Part shown: positions 1 through 8,596 of the stretch, one piece after another
Layout of the letters: each line of letters begins with the position of its first letter
How positions within the stretch are numbered: the stretch's first letter is position 1
Assembly (NCBI RefSeq): GCF_024296665.1
Contig: NZ_CP100762.1
Location: 372,001 to 436,000 of the forward strand
Reading direction: 5' to 3'
DNA: 64,000 nucleotides
Source of the DNA: Salinilacihabitans rarus
Lineage (GTDB): Archaea; Halobacteriota; Halobacteria; Halobacteriales; Natrialbaceae
Notes under the pieces: model-generated
The model's input: only the letters and a program-made list of their open reading frames with translations
Database searches by the model: none
What the model was told of the DNA's origin: nothing
Made by a program: the position numbers and the translations under genes

Positions 1-232
1 CGTCGGGGACGTCGGCGAACGTCAGCGCCGACGTCGGGCAGACCTGGACGCAGCGGCCGCACTTGATGCAGCGTTCGAGCAGTCGCTCGTCGGCGTCGAC
101 GCTCGGCGGGAAGACGGCCTCGTCGGCGTCGCCGCCGACGACGCCCGCTCGAATCAACAGGGTTCCCAGCGCGGTGACGGCCGCGGCTTCGCCGCCGTAG
201 CGGAGCGCCTCGCGCCGGTTCACGCCGGCCAC
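1..232 (-). CDS. 4Fe-4S ferredoxin-type protein (NapG-like), 3'-truncated by window edge
   Basis: Reading leftward from a GTG at 232 (an in-frame GTG at 223 is an alternative), about 77 codons are visible before the window ends. The N-terminus has a twin-arginine-like stretch (VNRREALRYGG) followed by a hydrophobic segment, then, near residue 60, the cluster motif CIKCGRCVQVCP that ligates a [4Fe-4S] cluster. This layout (signal plus ferredoxin repeats) is that of NapG/MauM-type electron-transfer proteins, which pass electrons to or from membrane quinol modules. It is the third gene of the leftward operon that starts with the reductive dehalogenase at 2258, so an electron-delivery role to that enzyme is likely (inference). 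Further cluster motifs would lie outside the window. Confidence 0.75.
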   Translation of the reverse strand, partial: MAGVNRREALRYGGEAAAVTALGTLLIRAGVVGGDADEAVFPPSVDADERLLERCIKCGRCVQVCPTSALTFADVPD

Positions 233-348
233 CCCCTTCCCGTCGCGGGACGGCGTCGACGGTCGCGTCTCGGAGTACTGGTGGTGTGCATGTGGTTTGA
301 CGTCGAAACGGACGTTCGTGGGGTGCGGGACGATAGCCGACTCCGGCG

Positions 349-645
349 TTAGCTCTCGAGCCGACGGACGAGCGCGGATCGGGCGCCGTGGGGGTCACGC
401 CAGAGGTAGATCGCGAGCCCCGCCAGCAGCCACGCGATCAGGATCCCCAGCAGGATTCGTCCCGCCTGCGGGACCTGTTCGCGGTAGGCGCCCGCTGCCC
501 AGTCGTACCACACCCACAGTCCGACGAGCCAGATCACGCCGAGGACGACGCCGGGCGCGCCGAGTTGCGCCAGTTTCGCCTTCGTGAGCGATCCGACCGT
601 CCGCCAGTAGCCCGCGTCTTCGAGTTCCGTGTTGTGTGCCGTCAT
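349..645 (-). CDS. Small membrane protein, RdhB-like anchor of the dehalogenase operon
   Basis: A 98-residue protein starting at the ATG at 645 (MTAHNTELEDAGYW), 11 bp after the stop of the upstream dehalogenase gene. Two hydrophobic segments are clear, at about residues 32-50 and 65-84, separated by a short loop with charged residues, and the C-terminus is basic (RRLES). In known organohalide-respiration operons the catalytic RdhA is followed by a small membrane protein, RdhB, of about 90-105 residues with two or three helices that tethers RdhA to the membrane. Size, topology and position match that role, but the sequence is too short and divergent to prove homology by eye. The role is therefore inferred from context. 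Confidence 0.7.
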   Translation of the reverse strand: MTAHNTELEDAGYWRTVGSLTKAKLAQLGAPGVVLGVIWLVGLWVWYDWAAGAYREQVPQAGRILLGILIAWLLAGLAIYLWRDPHGARSALVRRLES

Positions 646-656
646 CGTTGTCACCT

Positions 657-2258
657 CTAGAACGTCCCGAGACCGGGGTCCGCGTAGATGCCGTACGGGA
701 GCCAGTCCATCTCCCAGATCGCCTCCGCGGGGAGGGGTTGCTCGTAGCCGAACGCGCGCGACATCGTCGCCAGCATCCCGTCGACGGTGCCCGAGATGCC
801 CGCCTGCCAGCGGACGATCTCGTGGAGCCAGCTTCGACCCTGCGTGAACGGGCAGGCGTTCATACAGGCGCTGTCGTTCGTGCCGTTCTCGCCCCAGAAC
901 TTCCGGCAGCGCGCGCCGTCGTTGTACCATTTGCGGACGCCGGGGTTCTTGTGCTCTTGCGTGCCGGGATAGGGGCTCTCCCACGTCTGCGTGCCGGTCG
1001 GAATCGCGCCGGCCGGACACTGGTGGGCGCAGATCTTGCAGGCGTCACAGAACTCGTTCGCCCCGAACCGGATCCAGTCGTCGGACTCCAGGGGCATGTC
1101 CGTGAAGATCTTCGACACCCGCAGGTTCGAGCCGAACTGCGGGTGGATGAGCCGCGCGTGGCGGCCGTGCTCGCCGAGGCCGGCGTCGATCGCCAGCGGG
1201 ACGGTGGCGGCGAGGTCGTTCCCGCTCGGGATGGCGCGGTAGCCCATGTGCTCGATCCACAGCGACATCGTCTCCAGCGCGTACCCCTGGCGTTCGTACC
1301 CCATGTTAGAACAGAGGCCGCTGGCGAGAGACTGGCCCGTCCGACCCATGTTCCGGGGCATCTCGATGGCGATGACGATCGCCTTGTCGTAGCTCTCGGG
1401 GAAGTAGACGGTACCGTCGTCGCCGTGTATCCGGTCGTAGTCCCCGATTTCGACGGTCTGGCCGAACTGGGTCGTCTCGTAGATCCAGCGCTCGTCTACG
1501 TCCGCGACGCCGACGGCGCCGACGCCCATCATCCGCGCGAGTTTCTTGACCTTGTGGGTCAGGTCGGCCGGGTCGGTGAGGTCCGGCGCCCGCGTCGCCA
1601 GTTCGTCGTCGTCGAGGCCGTGTTTCTCGTAGAACGTCGTCTCCGCCCGGTTCACGTGTGCCCCCCAGCCGGGACGGGCTCTGGCGTCGTTTATCGCCCA
1701 GAGCGCTCGCGCCTCGCCCACGCTGGAGGCCTCGTACGGGTCCATGTTGCCGATCGTCACGGAGCCCCGACCCACCCAGGCGTTTTCGATCTGGGTTATC
1801 GGGTCCGACTCGCTCGCGTCCGGTTCGCCGATGTCGCCGGACGTTTCGCCGTAGAGGTCGGGGTGGCGGATCGCGTGTTTCGACGCGTCGATCCGCTCGT
1901 AGACGTCGTCGTCGACCTCGTAAGGGGGGTCGTCGACCTTCCGGACGCCGAGGGGCGCGTCGCTCGCGGACGCGACCGCCTTCATCCCCGACTCGAAGTC
2001 GTCGCCGAAGAACAGCTTCTGGGCGAACAGCGCGTTCAGGACCGCGAGACCGCCCCCGCCCGCGAACGCCCCCAGGACGGCCCGCCGGTCGACCTCCGTC
2101 TCGACGATGTCCTCGAAGAGGTCCTCGTAGGTCTCCTCCATCTCCCGCCGGTCGATCTCCCCCTCGTGTTTGGCCATCTCCTGTAGCCCTTCCGGAAGGT
2201 CGTCGACGTCGTCGGATGGTTCCACTCCGCCGGAGAGTTCGTCGGGATTGCTGGCCAT
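657..2258 (-). CDS. rdhA: Putative reductive dehalogenase catalytic subunit (RdhA family)
   Basis: A 533-residue cobalamin/Fe-S protein of the reductive dehalogenase family, which removes halogens from organohalides using low-potential electrons. The C-terminal third carries CDACKICAHQCP (Cys404, 407, 410, 414), a classic [4Fe-4S] motif, and a second cluster set at Cys451, Cys465 and Cys469 (CMNACP), spaced as in RdhA variants with a distant first cysteine. Residues about 235-400 are the NosR/epoxyqueuosine-reductase-like cobalamin region. The N-terminus has a 55-residue acidic extension and then VDRRAVLGAFAGGGG, a Tat-like twin-arginine plus hydrophobic segment, suggesting export. Epoxyqueuosine reductase (QueG) shares the fold but lacks the Tat segment and membrane partner seen here. 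First gene of an operon with an anchor and a ferredoxin; the substrate cannot be told from sequence. Confidence 0.85.
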   Translation of the reverse strand: MASNPDELSGGVEPSDDVDDLPEGLQEMAKHEGEIDRREMEETYEDLFEDIVETEVDRRAVLGAFAGGGGLAVLNALFAQKLFFGDDFESGMKAVASASDAPLGVRKVDDPPYEVDDDVYERIDASKHAIRHPDLYGETSGDIGEPDASESDPITQIENAWVGRGSVTIGNMDPYEASSVGEARALWAINDARARPGWGAHVNRAETTFYEKHGLDDDELATRAPDLTDPADLTHKVKKLARMMGVGAVGVADVDERWIYETTQFGQTVEIGDYDRIHGDDGTVYFPESYDKAIVIAIEMPRNMGRTGQSLASGLCSNMGYERQGYALETMSLWIEHMGYRAIPSGNDLAATVPLAIDAGLGEHGRHARLIHPQFGSNLRVSKIFTDMPLESDDWIRFGANEFCDACKICAHQCPAGAIPTGTQTWESPYPGTQEHKNPGVRKWYNDGARCRKFWGENGTNDSACMNACPFTQGRSWLHEIVRWQAGISGTVDGMLATMSRAFGYEQPLPAEAIWEMDWLPYGIYADPGLGTF

Positions 2259-2287
2259 CGTCCGTACAATCGGTAGTAAGACGAATA

Positions 2288-2317
2288 GGTACTATGCGCT
2301 ATATTACACGGGTACTA
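2288..2317 (-). promoter_or_regulatory. rdhA promoter: TATA-like box between two GGTACTA repeats
   Basis: Upstream of the rdhA start (2258) lies a TATA-like TAATATA (read leftward, 2306-2300), about 45 bp before the ATG. It is bracketed by two identical heptamers GGTACTA at 2288-2294 and 2311-2317 (23 bp apart start to start, about two helical turns). The outer copy is part of the palindrome GTACTAGTAC (2312-2321). The arrangement looks like operator half-sites around a core promoter. It is seen directly; regulatory function is inferred. Confidence 0.45.
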
Positions 2318-2599
2318 GTACGACCCTCGAAACGGACGGGGTCGAGCCGACGGCGCCGTCTACAGGGTGGCCTTATTTTGGGTGGGTGAAACCATCACTC
2401 ACGATATATGTCGTCCTCCGGGATCGAACCGCCGGACGAACCGTCACGCCGAGAGCGACGAATCCGGACCGTTCCCGCGACGGGATGCGATACCTCGGTG
2501 ATAAACGTTCCTCTCTCCAATACAGTGTGAGAAAACTGAACGTTCTTTTGCGACGTCGGGACGCGCGTGAGCGTGTGGCAGCCCGCCACACCACCGACT

Positions 2600-5410
2600 A
2601 TGAGCAACGAACGCCACCACGACCGGGCGTCGGCGTCGTCCGGTTCCGACGCGGCGGACGGGTATCGACTGGACAGACGAACCGCGCTGAAACTCGCCAG
2701 CGTGGCGGGCGTCGGCGCCGTCTTCTCCGGGACGGCGCTCGGGGACGGCGCGTCGCCGGACGGGGAGCCGATCGATCCGGATCGCTCGCCGCCGTGGGAG
2801 GACCGCGACGGGCGGGGCGACCGGTGGGCGGCGGATCGGTGGTTCGTCGAACTCGAGGCGCCGCCGACGGTCCGCGGGGGGACGCCGGCGGACCACGCCG
2901 ACGAGCGCGCTCGCCTCCGTGCGGCGGCCCGACGCGAGGGCGTCCGGTTCACCGAGCGGTACGACTTCACCGCGCTGTGGAACGGCCTCTCGGTTCGGGC
3001 CGACCTCGCCGACGCCGTCGCGATGAGCGGGTTCGACGCCGTCGGCGCGGTGTACCCGGTCGCGCTCGTCGACCGTCCCGATCCCGAAGAGGCGTCGCCG
3101 GAACTGGACACCGCGCTCGCGATGACCGGCGCGGACCGCGCGCAGAACCTCGGTCTCACCGGCGACGGCCGCAGCGTCGCGGTCGTCGACACGGGCGTCG
3201 ACTACAACCACCCGGACCTCGGCGGCGGCGGTGACCCCGACGAGACGATCGAGGCCGGCGCCGACCGCACGTTCGACCACCCGCGGATCAGCCACGGCTG
3301 GGACTACGTCGGCGACGAGTTCGACGCCAGCGACCCGGACGCCGAACCCGACCCGAACCCCGACCCGATGGACCGCAACGGCCACGGCACCCACGTGGCC
3401 GGCATCGCGGGGGCGAACGCCGCCGCCGACGACGGCGTCACCGGCGTCGCGCCCGCGGTGGCCTTCGGGGCCTACAAGGTGTTCGGCGCCTCCGGGCCCA
3501 CGACGGCCGACGTCATCGTCGCGGCGCTGGAGGACGCCTACGAGGACGGGATGGACGTCGTCAACATGTCCCTCGGGGCGAGCCTGACGTGGGGACAGGA
3601 GTACCCGACGACGGCCGCCAGCAACGAACTCGCCGCGCAGGGCGTCGCGGTCGTCAACTCCGCGGGCAACGACGGCGGACTGGGCGCGTGGAGCCTGAGC
3701 GCGCCGGCGAACGCCCACGACATCGTCAGCGTCGCCAGCGCCGAGAACACCTCCCTCGACGCGCTGGCCTTCGAGGTCACCGCGCTCGACGGGTCGGTTC
3801 CGTACCTCGAACTCAGCGGCGCGGAACTGCCGCCGACGGCGGGGGAGTCGGCGCCGCTGGCGCTGCCCGCCGAGAGCGAGATCGGCGGCGAGACGGGCTA
3901 CTTCGGCTGCGAGCCCGAGGACTTCGCGGCGTTCCCGGAGGGCCACGTCGCGCTGATCGAGCGCGGTCATTGCACGTTCGCGCGGAAGTACCTGAACGCC
4001 GTCGAGGCCGGGGCGACGGGCGTGGTGATCTTCAACAACGTCTCCGGCCTGTTCAGCGGCACGATCCTCGACGCCGGCGTCGAGGGCGTCTGGGGGGCGG
4101 GCATCAGCCGCGCGGACGGGCTCGAACTCGCCGCCCTCGTCGACGCCGGCGAGGAGGTGCGACTCGGCTTCACCGACGAGGAGGTGTCGGTGCCGAACCC
4201 GAACGCCGGCCTGCTGTCGAGTTTCAGCTCCTACGGACAGGACGTCGAACTCGCGTTCGGCCCGACGCTCACCGCGCCGGGCGGGCTGATCACCTCCACC
4301 TACCCGCTGGAGCGGGACGGGTACGCGATGCTGTCGGGGACGTCGATGGCGGCGCCGCACGTCGCCGGCGCGGTCGCGCTGCTGCTCGAAGCCGAACCCG
4401 ACCTCGATCCGTTCGCGGTACGCGACCGGCTACAGAACACCGCCGAGCCGGCGCCGTGGTCGCTCGCTCCCGGCGCCGGCTTCCTCGATCACAGCTTCCG
4501 GCAGGGGGCCGGGATGCTCCGGATCGACGAGGCGGTCGGCGCCGACCGGCGCGTCGAGCCCGGGCAGATAGCCGTCGGCGACGCCGACCGAACCGAGGTG
4601 ACGGTGACGGTGTACAACGACGGTGACACGGACGTCGAGTACGCGATCGACCACGCCGGCACGCTCGGGACCGCGGCCAGCACGTTCGAACCGACGTTCC
4701 TCCTGCCGGGCGCCGCGGTCGAGGCCCCGGAGACCGTGACGGTCCCCGCCGGCGACTCGACCGCGGTCGACGTGACGATCGTCGCCCCCGGCTTCGGCTG
4801 GCCGAACCACCAGTACGGGGGCTACGTCGAACTGCGCCCCGACGACGAGGACGCGGCGACGCTGCGCGTCCCGTACGCGGGGTACGACGGCGAGTACCTG
4901 GACCTGCCGCTGTTCGGCTACTACGAGGGGCCGGACGAGTTCGTCGAGCGGGAGCCGCGGCTGGCGGCGATCGTCGACGAGGCGGACGGGGACCCCGTCA
5001 CCGAACCGGTCGAGGCGGGCCACGAGTTCGCCGTCGCGGAGGGTGACTACCCGGTCGTCGAGGCGTTCTTCGGGCACTTCCCGCGGGAGATGCGGGTGTA
5101 CGCCGAGCACCGGGAGAGCGGCCGGGAGTGGCTCGCGATGGCCGACGAGTACCTGCCACGCAGCGAGGGGCCGAACCACTACCGACAGTTCCCCTGGCCC
5201 GGGACGACCCGGGCGGGCGAGAGCGACGCCGCCCGCCCGGTCCCGAGCGGGACGTACACGCTCAGGGTGGAGGTCCTGCACACCCTCGGCGACCCCGAGA
5301 ACCCCGCCCACTGGGAGACCTGGAAGTCGCCCGCGTTCGAACTCGACACCCGTCGGGCCCGGCGGCCGACGGCCTCGCCGGTCGACTCCCCCGCCAGTTC
5401 CGGGGAGTAG
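2600..5410 (+). CDS. Tat-exported subtilisin-like serine protease with PA domain (S8 family)
   Basis: A 936-residue secreted protease. The start is set at the ATG at 2600 because it places the Tat signal (LDRRTALKLASVAGVG, residues 24-39) near the N-terminus. Residues about 80-160 look like an I9-type propeptide. The S8 catalytic triad is visible: Asp197 (VAVVDTG), His262 (GHGTHVAGIAG) and Ser582 (SGTSMAAPHVAG), with the oxyanion Asn357 (NSAGND). A protease-associated domain is inserted at about 400-530 (GHVALIERGHCTF, then GATGVVIFNN), and beyond residue 650 there are beta-rich Fn3-like domains. This is the lactocepin/C5a-peptidase-like layout rather than the short halolysin type. Likely degrades extracellular protein for nutrition. 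The 341 bp upstream hold the divergent rdhA promoter and no gene that I recognise. Confidence 0.93.
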   Translation: MSNERHHDRASASSGSDAADGYRLDRRTALKLASVAGVGAVFSGTALGDGASPDGEPIDPDRSPPWEDRDGRGDRWAADRWFVELEAPPTVRGGTPADHADERARLRAAARREGVRFTERYDFTALWNGLSVRADLADAVAMSGFDAVGAVYPVALVDRPDPEEASPELDTALAMTGADRAQNLGLTGDGRSVAVVDTGVDYNHPDLGGGGDPDETIEAGADRTFDHPRISHGWDYVGDEFDASDPDAEPDPNPDPMDRNGHGTHVAGIAGANAAADDGVTGVAPAVAFGAYKVFGASGPTTADVIVAALEDAYEDGMDVVNMSLGASLTWGQEYPTTAASNELAAQGVAVVNSAGNDGGLGAWSLSAPANAHDIVSVASAENTSLDALAFEVTALDGSVPYLELSGAELPPTAGESAPLALPAESEIGGETGYFGCEPEDFAAFPEGHVALIERGHCTFARKYLNAVEAGATGVVIFNNVSGLFSGTILDAGVEGVWGAGISRADGLELAALVDAGEEVRLGFTDEEVSVPNPNAGLLSSFSSYGQDVELAFGPTLTAPGGLITSTYPLERDGYAMLSGTSMAAPHVAGAVALLLEAEPDLDPFAVRDRLQNTAEPAPWSLAPGAGFLDHSFRQGAGMLRIDEAVGADRRVEPGQIAVGDADRTEVTVTVYNDGDTDVEYAIDHAGTLGTAASTFEPTFLLPGAAVEAPETVTVPAGDSTAVDVTIVAPGFGWPNHQYGGYVELRPDDEDAATLRVPYAGYDGEYLDLPLFGYYEGPDEFVEREPRLAAIVDEADGDPVTEPVEAGHEFAVAEGDYPVVEAFFGHFPREMRVYAEHRESGREWLAMADEYLPRSEGPNHYRQFPWPGTTRAGESDAARPVPSGTYTLRVEVLHTLGDPENPAHWETWKSPAFELDTRRARRPTASPVDSPASSGE

Positions 5411-5638
5411 TCGGCGGGTAGACGCCGTTTTCGTTCGCCGACGGCCCGACGGTGACGACGGCCCCCGAGCGACCGATAACAAATGTATAGTATACCGTTT
5501 TTCAGGAAACGATCGAGGTCGAACCGGTTGTACGTCCCCGGCGGTTCGGCCGCCCGGAACGGCGGAGACGCGGCGCTCGTCGGTCGTCCGGTCAGAATTG
5601 CGAGGGAAGATCGCTCCGTCGGATCTTCCGCATCTTGC

Positions 5639-5722
5639 GATGCGAGGGGAGGGAATCGAACCACCTCCGAGAACCTGCGCGAAGCGCAGAACCTCGGCGT
5701 AATTCGATTCCTCCGTGGCATC
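5639..5722. repeat. Large imperfect palindrome containing a copy of the tRNA-Leu 3' end
   Basis: The first arm repeats the tRNA-Leu 3' end exactly: 26 identical bases at 5636-5661 and 5748-5773, 112 bp apart in the same orientation. The copy then becomes one arm of an 84-nt hairpin with nested stems: GATGC/GCATC at the ends (5639-5643, 5718-5722), a T-arm-derived stem (GGGAATCGAA with its complement near 5702-5712), and an inner CTGCGC/GCGCAG stem around a TTC loop. A matching element flanks tRNA-Glu at 32695. Confidence 0.6.
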
Positions 5723-5752
5723 TCGTTCGGCGCGGCGTGCGCCTCACTGCGA

Positions 5753-5835
5753 TGCGAGGGGAGGGAATCGAACCCACGAACTCCTACGAGAGCGGATCTT
5801 GAGTCCGCCGCCGTTGACCGCTTGGCTACCCTCGC
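5753..5835 (-). tRNA. tRNA-Leu (anticodon CAA)
   Basis: Read leftward, 83 nt fold as a class II tRNA. The acceptor stem is GCGAGGG (5835-5829) paired with CCCTCGC (5760-5754), with discriminator A from 5753. The anticodon loop is CTCAAGA (anticodon CAA), there is a long variable arm, and the T-arm is GGGTTCGAATCCC. It reads the UUG leucine codon. No CCA is encoded and no intron is visible. Confidence 0.95.
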
Positions 5836-5860
5836 ACGCGACTCGGGTGTACGCCCTCGT

Positions 5861-5875
5861 GGGGGTTAAACGACC
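5861..5875 (-). promoter_or_regulatory. TATA-like element of tRNA-Leu
   Basis: Read leftward, GTTTAACC lies about 30 bp upstream of the mature 5' end at 5835, the spacing expected for an archaeal tRNA promoter. The next 290 bp (to 6165) hold short open frames but nothing recognisable. Confidence 0.4.
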
Positions 5876-6165
5876 CGATTTTCGTTCCGGCGGTCTCCGG
5901 ACGCCTATCGGGACACGTGATCGGCAGAAACGGTTCGGGAAGTCTAGTCCGGCAGACCGTGTAGACGGTGCCGAACGGATAGCACGTATCGTTCGGAGAA
6001 GCGGACAGAACTGGGCGTCGATCGGGAGAATGCCGTGTGCTCCCGCGAGGCGCTCGTCCCGACGGGATCGGGTGGAGATTTGGGGCCAATCTTCGACGGA
6101 GTTTCCATCGATCTTCCGTCCTTCTTGAAAAATCTACTTCCCCGGGGGCGGCCACGTACTGGTAG

Positions 6166-6300
6166 CATGAGGCCCACTGGAACGCGACGAAGTGTGTCCA
6201 CGCGGCGAGTGGAGCCACGGCCCTCGAACTGGCCGACCGTACCGACGGCGGGAGCGACGACGATCCGACGGACAACGAGACGACGGCCGATGGCGGGTAA
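6166..6300 (+). pseudogene. Possible 3' remnant of an unidentified gene
   Basis: Between a TAG at 6163 and a TAA at 6298 one frame reads as typical haloarchaeal protein: HEAHWNATKCVHAAS, then an acidic, low-complexity tail ending in NETTADGG. It has haloarchaeal codon usage but no in-frame start codon. The overlapping frame from the ATG at 6167 is arginine-rich and looks like a shadow. I read this as the tail of a broken gene just upstream of the molybdoenzyme at 6322. The family is not recognised. Confidence 0.25.
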
Positions 6301-6321
6301 CTGCCGCTGCCGGAAGCCACT

Positions 6322-7827
6322 ATGCTGACCGAGCGCCTCCGAGGCGGCGAGTTCCCCTCACGTACCGACTTCCTGTTCGCCGTACTCGCCGGAGGTACGG
6401 GCGTCGCGGGATCGTACGCGGTCGCAGGGTACACGAGACGGTTCGTCGTCGCACCGATCGATGCCGCGGTCGTCCGGCTGACGCCCGGAGAGATCGTCGC
6501 GTTCGTGATTCAGAACGTCGGCGAACAGGGACACCTCCTGCACGTTGGCCTGTCCCTCGTCGTCGCGACCGGATTGCTCGCGGCCACCGCACTGGGTGGA
6601 CGCTACGCTGCTCGACGAGTCGGCCGGCCCGTGGTCGGCGGTGGCCTGGCCTGCGTCCTCGCGTGGGGCCTGACCGTCTCGATTACTGCAGAGCCGGTAC
6701 TCGCGGTCGGTGCCGCTGGACCCGTGGCGGCGTTTACCACCGCTGGCGCTGTGCCGCTGGCCGCTTCCGGACGGGACCCGTCGCGACGGCGCGTCCTCGT
6801 CGCGAGCGCGAGTGCCCTCACCTTCCTCGGTATCTCTATCGGCCTCGGCCGGTCGACGGCTCCCGGCAAGCCCGCCACCGGCGAGACGGGGGAGATCGAC
6901 GAAGAGGTATCCACGCTTCTACAGGAGGCCGAAGCGAAGTCCCTCGACATCCGTGGCGACGTCCCGGGACTCGTGAGTACGTTCGACGAGTTCTACAACG
7001 TCGACATAGCGACGTTCGATCCGACCCTCTCGCCCGAGGACTGGTCGCTGACGATCACCGGCGAAGTCGACGACGACGTGACAGTTTCCTTCGACGAACT
7101 GACGGACATGCCCACCGAGCGACGGTTCGTTACGCTCCGGTGTGTCGGCGAGACCCTGAACGGCCGGAAACTGGACAACGCCGTCTGGACCGGGACGCCG
7201 ATCAAACCACTCCTGGAGGAGGCCGACCCCGGGGGTGAGTGTGGCTGTGCAATGGTTCACGCGGCGGACGATTACTTCGTCCAGTTCCCGATCGAGGCCC
7301 TCGAGGACGGCTTCCTCGCGTGGGAGATGAACGGCCGGCCTCTCCCCCGGTCCCACGGTCATCCGGTGCGCGTTCTGATCCCCGGACACTGGGGCGAGAC
7401 GAACGTCAAGTGGCTCACCGAGATCGAACTTCTGGACGAGGAGATAGACGGCTACTGGGAACAGCGCGGGTGGCACGGGACCGGCCCGGTGAACACCGTC
7501 GCCAAACTCTGGAGCGACGCCACGCTCGACGATGGAAACGTCGAGGTCGCCGGCCACGCGTACGCCGGGACGCGTGGCATCGAGAGCGTGGAAGTCTCGA
7601 TAGACGCGGGGGAAACCTGGCGGGACGCGGAACTCTCGGACCCGCTCCCCGGGGACGACGTGTGGCGACAGTGGCGGTACGAGTTCGAAGCCGACGGCAC
7701 TCACGACGTCGTGGTGCGAGCGATCGACGGCGAGGGAACCCTTCAGCCCGAAGCGCCGTCGGAGGCGTTCCCGAGCGGTGCGACCGGGTGGGTCTCGAAG
7801 ACGGTAGGGGAACGACCCCCGAATTGA
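6322..7827 (+). CDS. Membrane-anchored sulfite-oxidase-family molybdopterin oxidoreductase
   Basis: 501 residues. Residues 1-176 are hydrophobic, with about four helices (near 15-35, 57-92, 104-148, 157-176). The rest is a sulfite oxidase/YedY-type molybdopterin domain with the molybdenum-ligating cysteine in RCVGETLNG (Cys274) and cofactor-loop sequence RSHGHPVRVLIPGHWG. It ends with the dimerisation (Mo-co dimer) domain, about residues 410-490 (GIESVEVSIDAGETW). Family members oxidise sulfite or reduce S-/N-oxides; the substrate cannot be assigned. The in-cis membrane domain replaces the separate YedZ/cytochrome subunit found elsewhere. Closely followed by a wHTH regulator and two small membrane proteins, which may form one unit. 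Confidence 0.85.
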   Translation: MLTERLRGGEFPSRTDFLFAVLAGGTGVAGSYAVAGYTRRFVVAPIDAAVVRLTPGEIVAFVIQNVGEQGHLLHVGLSLVVATGLLAATALGGRYAARRVGRPVVGGGLACVLAWGLTVSITAEPVLAVGAAGPVAAFTTAGAVPLAASGRDPSRRRVLVASASALTFLGISIGLGRSTAPGKPATGETGEIDEEVSTLLQEAEAKSLDIRGDVPGLVSTFDEFYNVDIATFDPTLSPEDWSLTITGEVDDDVTVSFDELTDMPTERRFVTLRCVGETLNGRKLDNAVWTGTPIKPLLEEADPGGECGCAMVHAADDYFVQFPIEALEDGFLAWEMNGRPLPRSHGHPVRVLIPGHWGETNVKWLTEIELLDEEIDGYWEQRGWHGTGPVNTVAKLWSDATLDDGNVEVAGHAYAGTRGIESVEVSIDAGETWRDAELSDPLPGDDVWRQWRYEFEADGTHDVVVRAIDGEGTLQPEAPSEAFPSGATGWVSKTVGERPPN

Positions 7828-7855
7828 TGATACCCCGAACCGAGAGCACGCACGG

Positions 7856-8128
7856 ATGGAGAAGGCACTCTGGTATCTCCTCGTCGGCACTCGCGGCGGC
7901 GAGAACCGTGCGCGGATCATCGCCGCTCTCGACGAGCGACCCCGGAACGCCAACCAACTCGCGGAGTGCCTCGACGTCGACTACAACACGGTGAGACACC
8001 ACCTCGAAATGTTACAGAAACACGACGTGATCGAATCCGGCGGCGACGAGTACGGGAAGTTGTACTTCCTGACCGATCGGTTCGAGCGCCACCGCGAGGA
8101 GTTCGAAACCGTGCTGGAGGCGATGTGA
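7856..8128 (+). CDS. ArsR-like winged-helix regulator
   Basis: A compact 90-residue DNA-binding protein made of one winged helix-turn-helix: helices [13 protein letters not shown] and [20 protein letters not shown] (recognition helix about residues 42-52), followed by a wing ([16 protein letters not shown]). It lies 28 bp after the molybdoenzyme gene, and its stop directly abuts the next start at 8129, implying co-transcription. There is no cysteine or metal-binding cluster, so it is probably not a metal sensor. The likely target is its own operon (inference). Confidence 0.8.
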   Translation: MEKALWYLLVGTRGGENRARIIAALDERPRNANQLAECLDVDYNTVRHHLEMLQKHDVIESGGDEYGKLYFLTDRFERHREEFETVLEAM

Positions 8129-8431
8129 ATGGCGGAGGCGATGGGGCCCTGGATACTGGTCGCGACCGCCCTCTCGGGGGTGAACGTCCTCCTCCTGGCG
8201 GCGCTGACGGTCGTCTGGCTGCGCAACTACCGGACGTTCGGGTCCGAGATGACTGCCGGACTGGCGGCGTTCGGCGTCGCGATGCTCCTCGAGAATATCG
8301 TCGCCATTTACTTCTTCTTCAGCAGCGGGATGCTCTACGCCGATTCCCCGGCCGTCCAGCGGTCCGTGGTCACCCTCCGTGCACTGCAGACCGTGGCTCT
8401 GGCCTTCCTCACCTACGTTACTGCGAAGTGA
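8129..8431 (+). CDS. Small three-helix membrane protein
   Basis: 100 residues starting at the ATG that immediately follows the regulator's stop codon. Three hydrophobic segments are visible (about 8-29, 40-64, 76-96) with short polar links. I do not recognise a family; the pairing of a single-domain wHTH with a small three-helix membrane protein recurs in haloarchaea, so it may act as a membrane sensor or partner of the regulator. An internal ATG (MGPW, 8141) is an alternative start. Confidence 0.7.
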   Translation: MAEAMGPWILVATALSGVNVLLLAALTVVWLRNYRTFGSEMTAGLAAFGVAMLLENIVAIYFFFSSGMLYADSPAVQRSVVTLRALQTVALAFLTYVTAK

Positions 8432-8596
8432 CCCGTCCCGTACTCCGTGCGGGATTCCTGAAAGAGGGGGTCACGTCACCGCAACCGAACATCCCGGGAA
8501 ACCGATCTTCGACGCGCTCGACGCGCCTCGGTCGCCGGAACCGATTCGTTGATGTGTGCGAGAGGCCGAGAGCCGACCGAACGACAGCCAGTGACC

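Noticed and set aside
657..2186. Long open frames opposite the dehalogenase gene
   Set aside because: Arg/Val-rich shadow of a GC-rich real gene; cysteine cluster motifs and a coherent protein appear only on the minus strand.
5636..5661. A second tRNA-Leu gene
   Set aside because: Only the 3' end is copied; the rest does not fold into a cloverleaf and lacks an anticodon arm.
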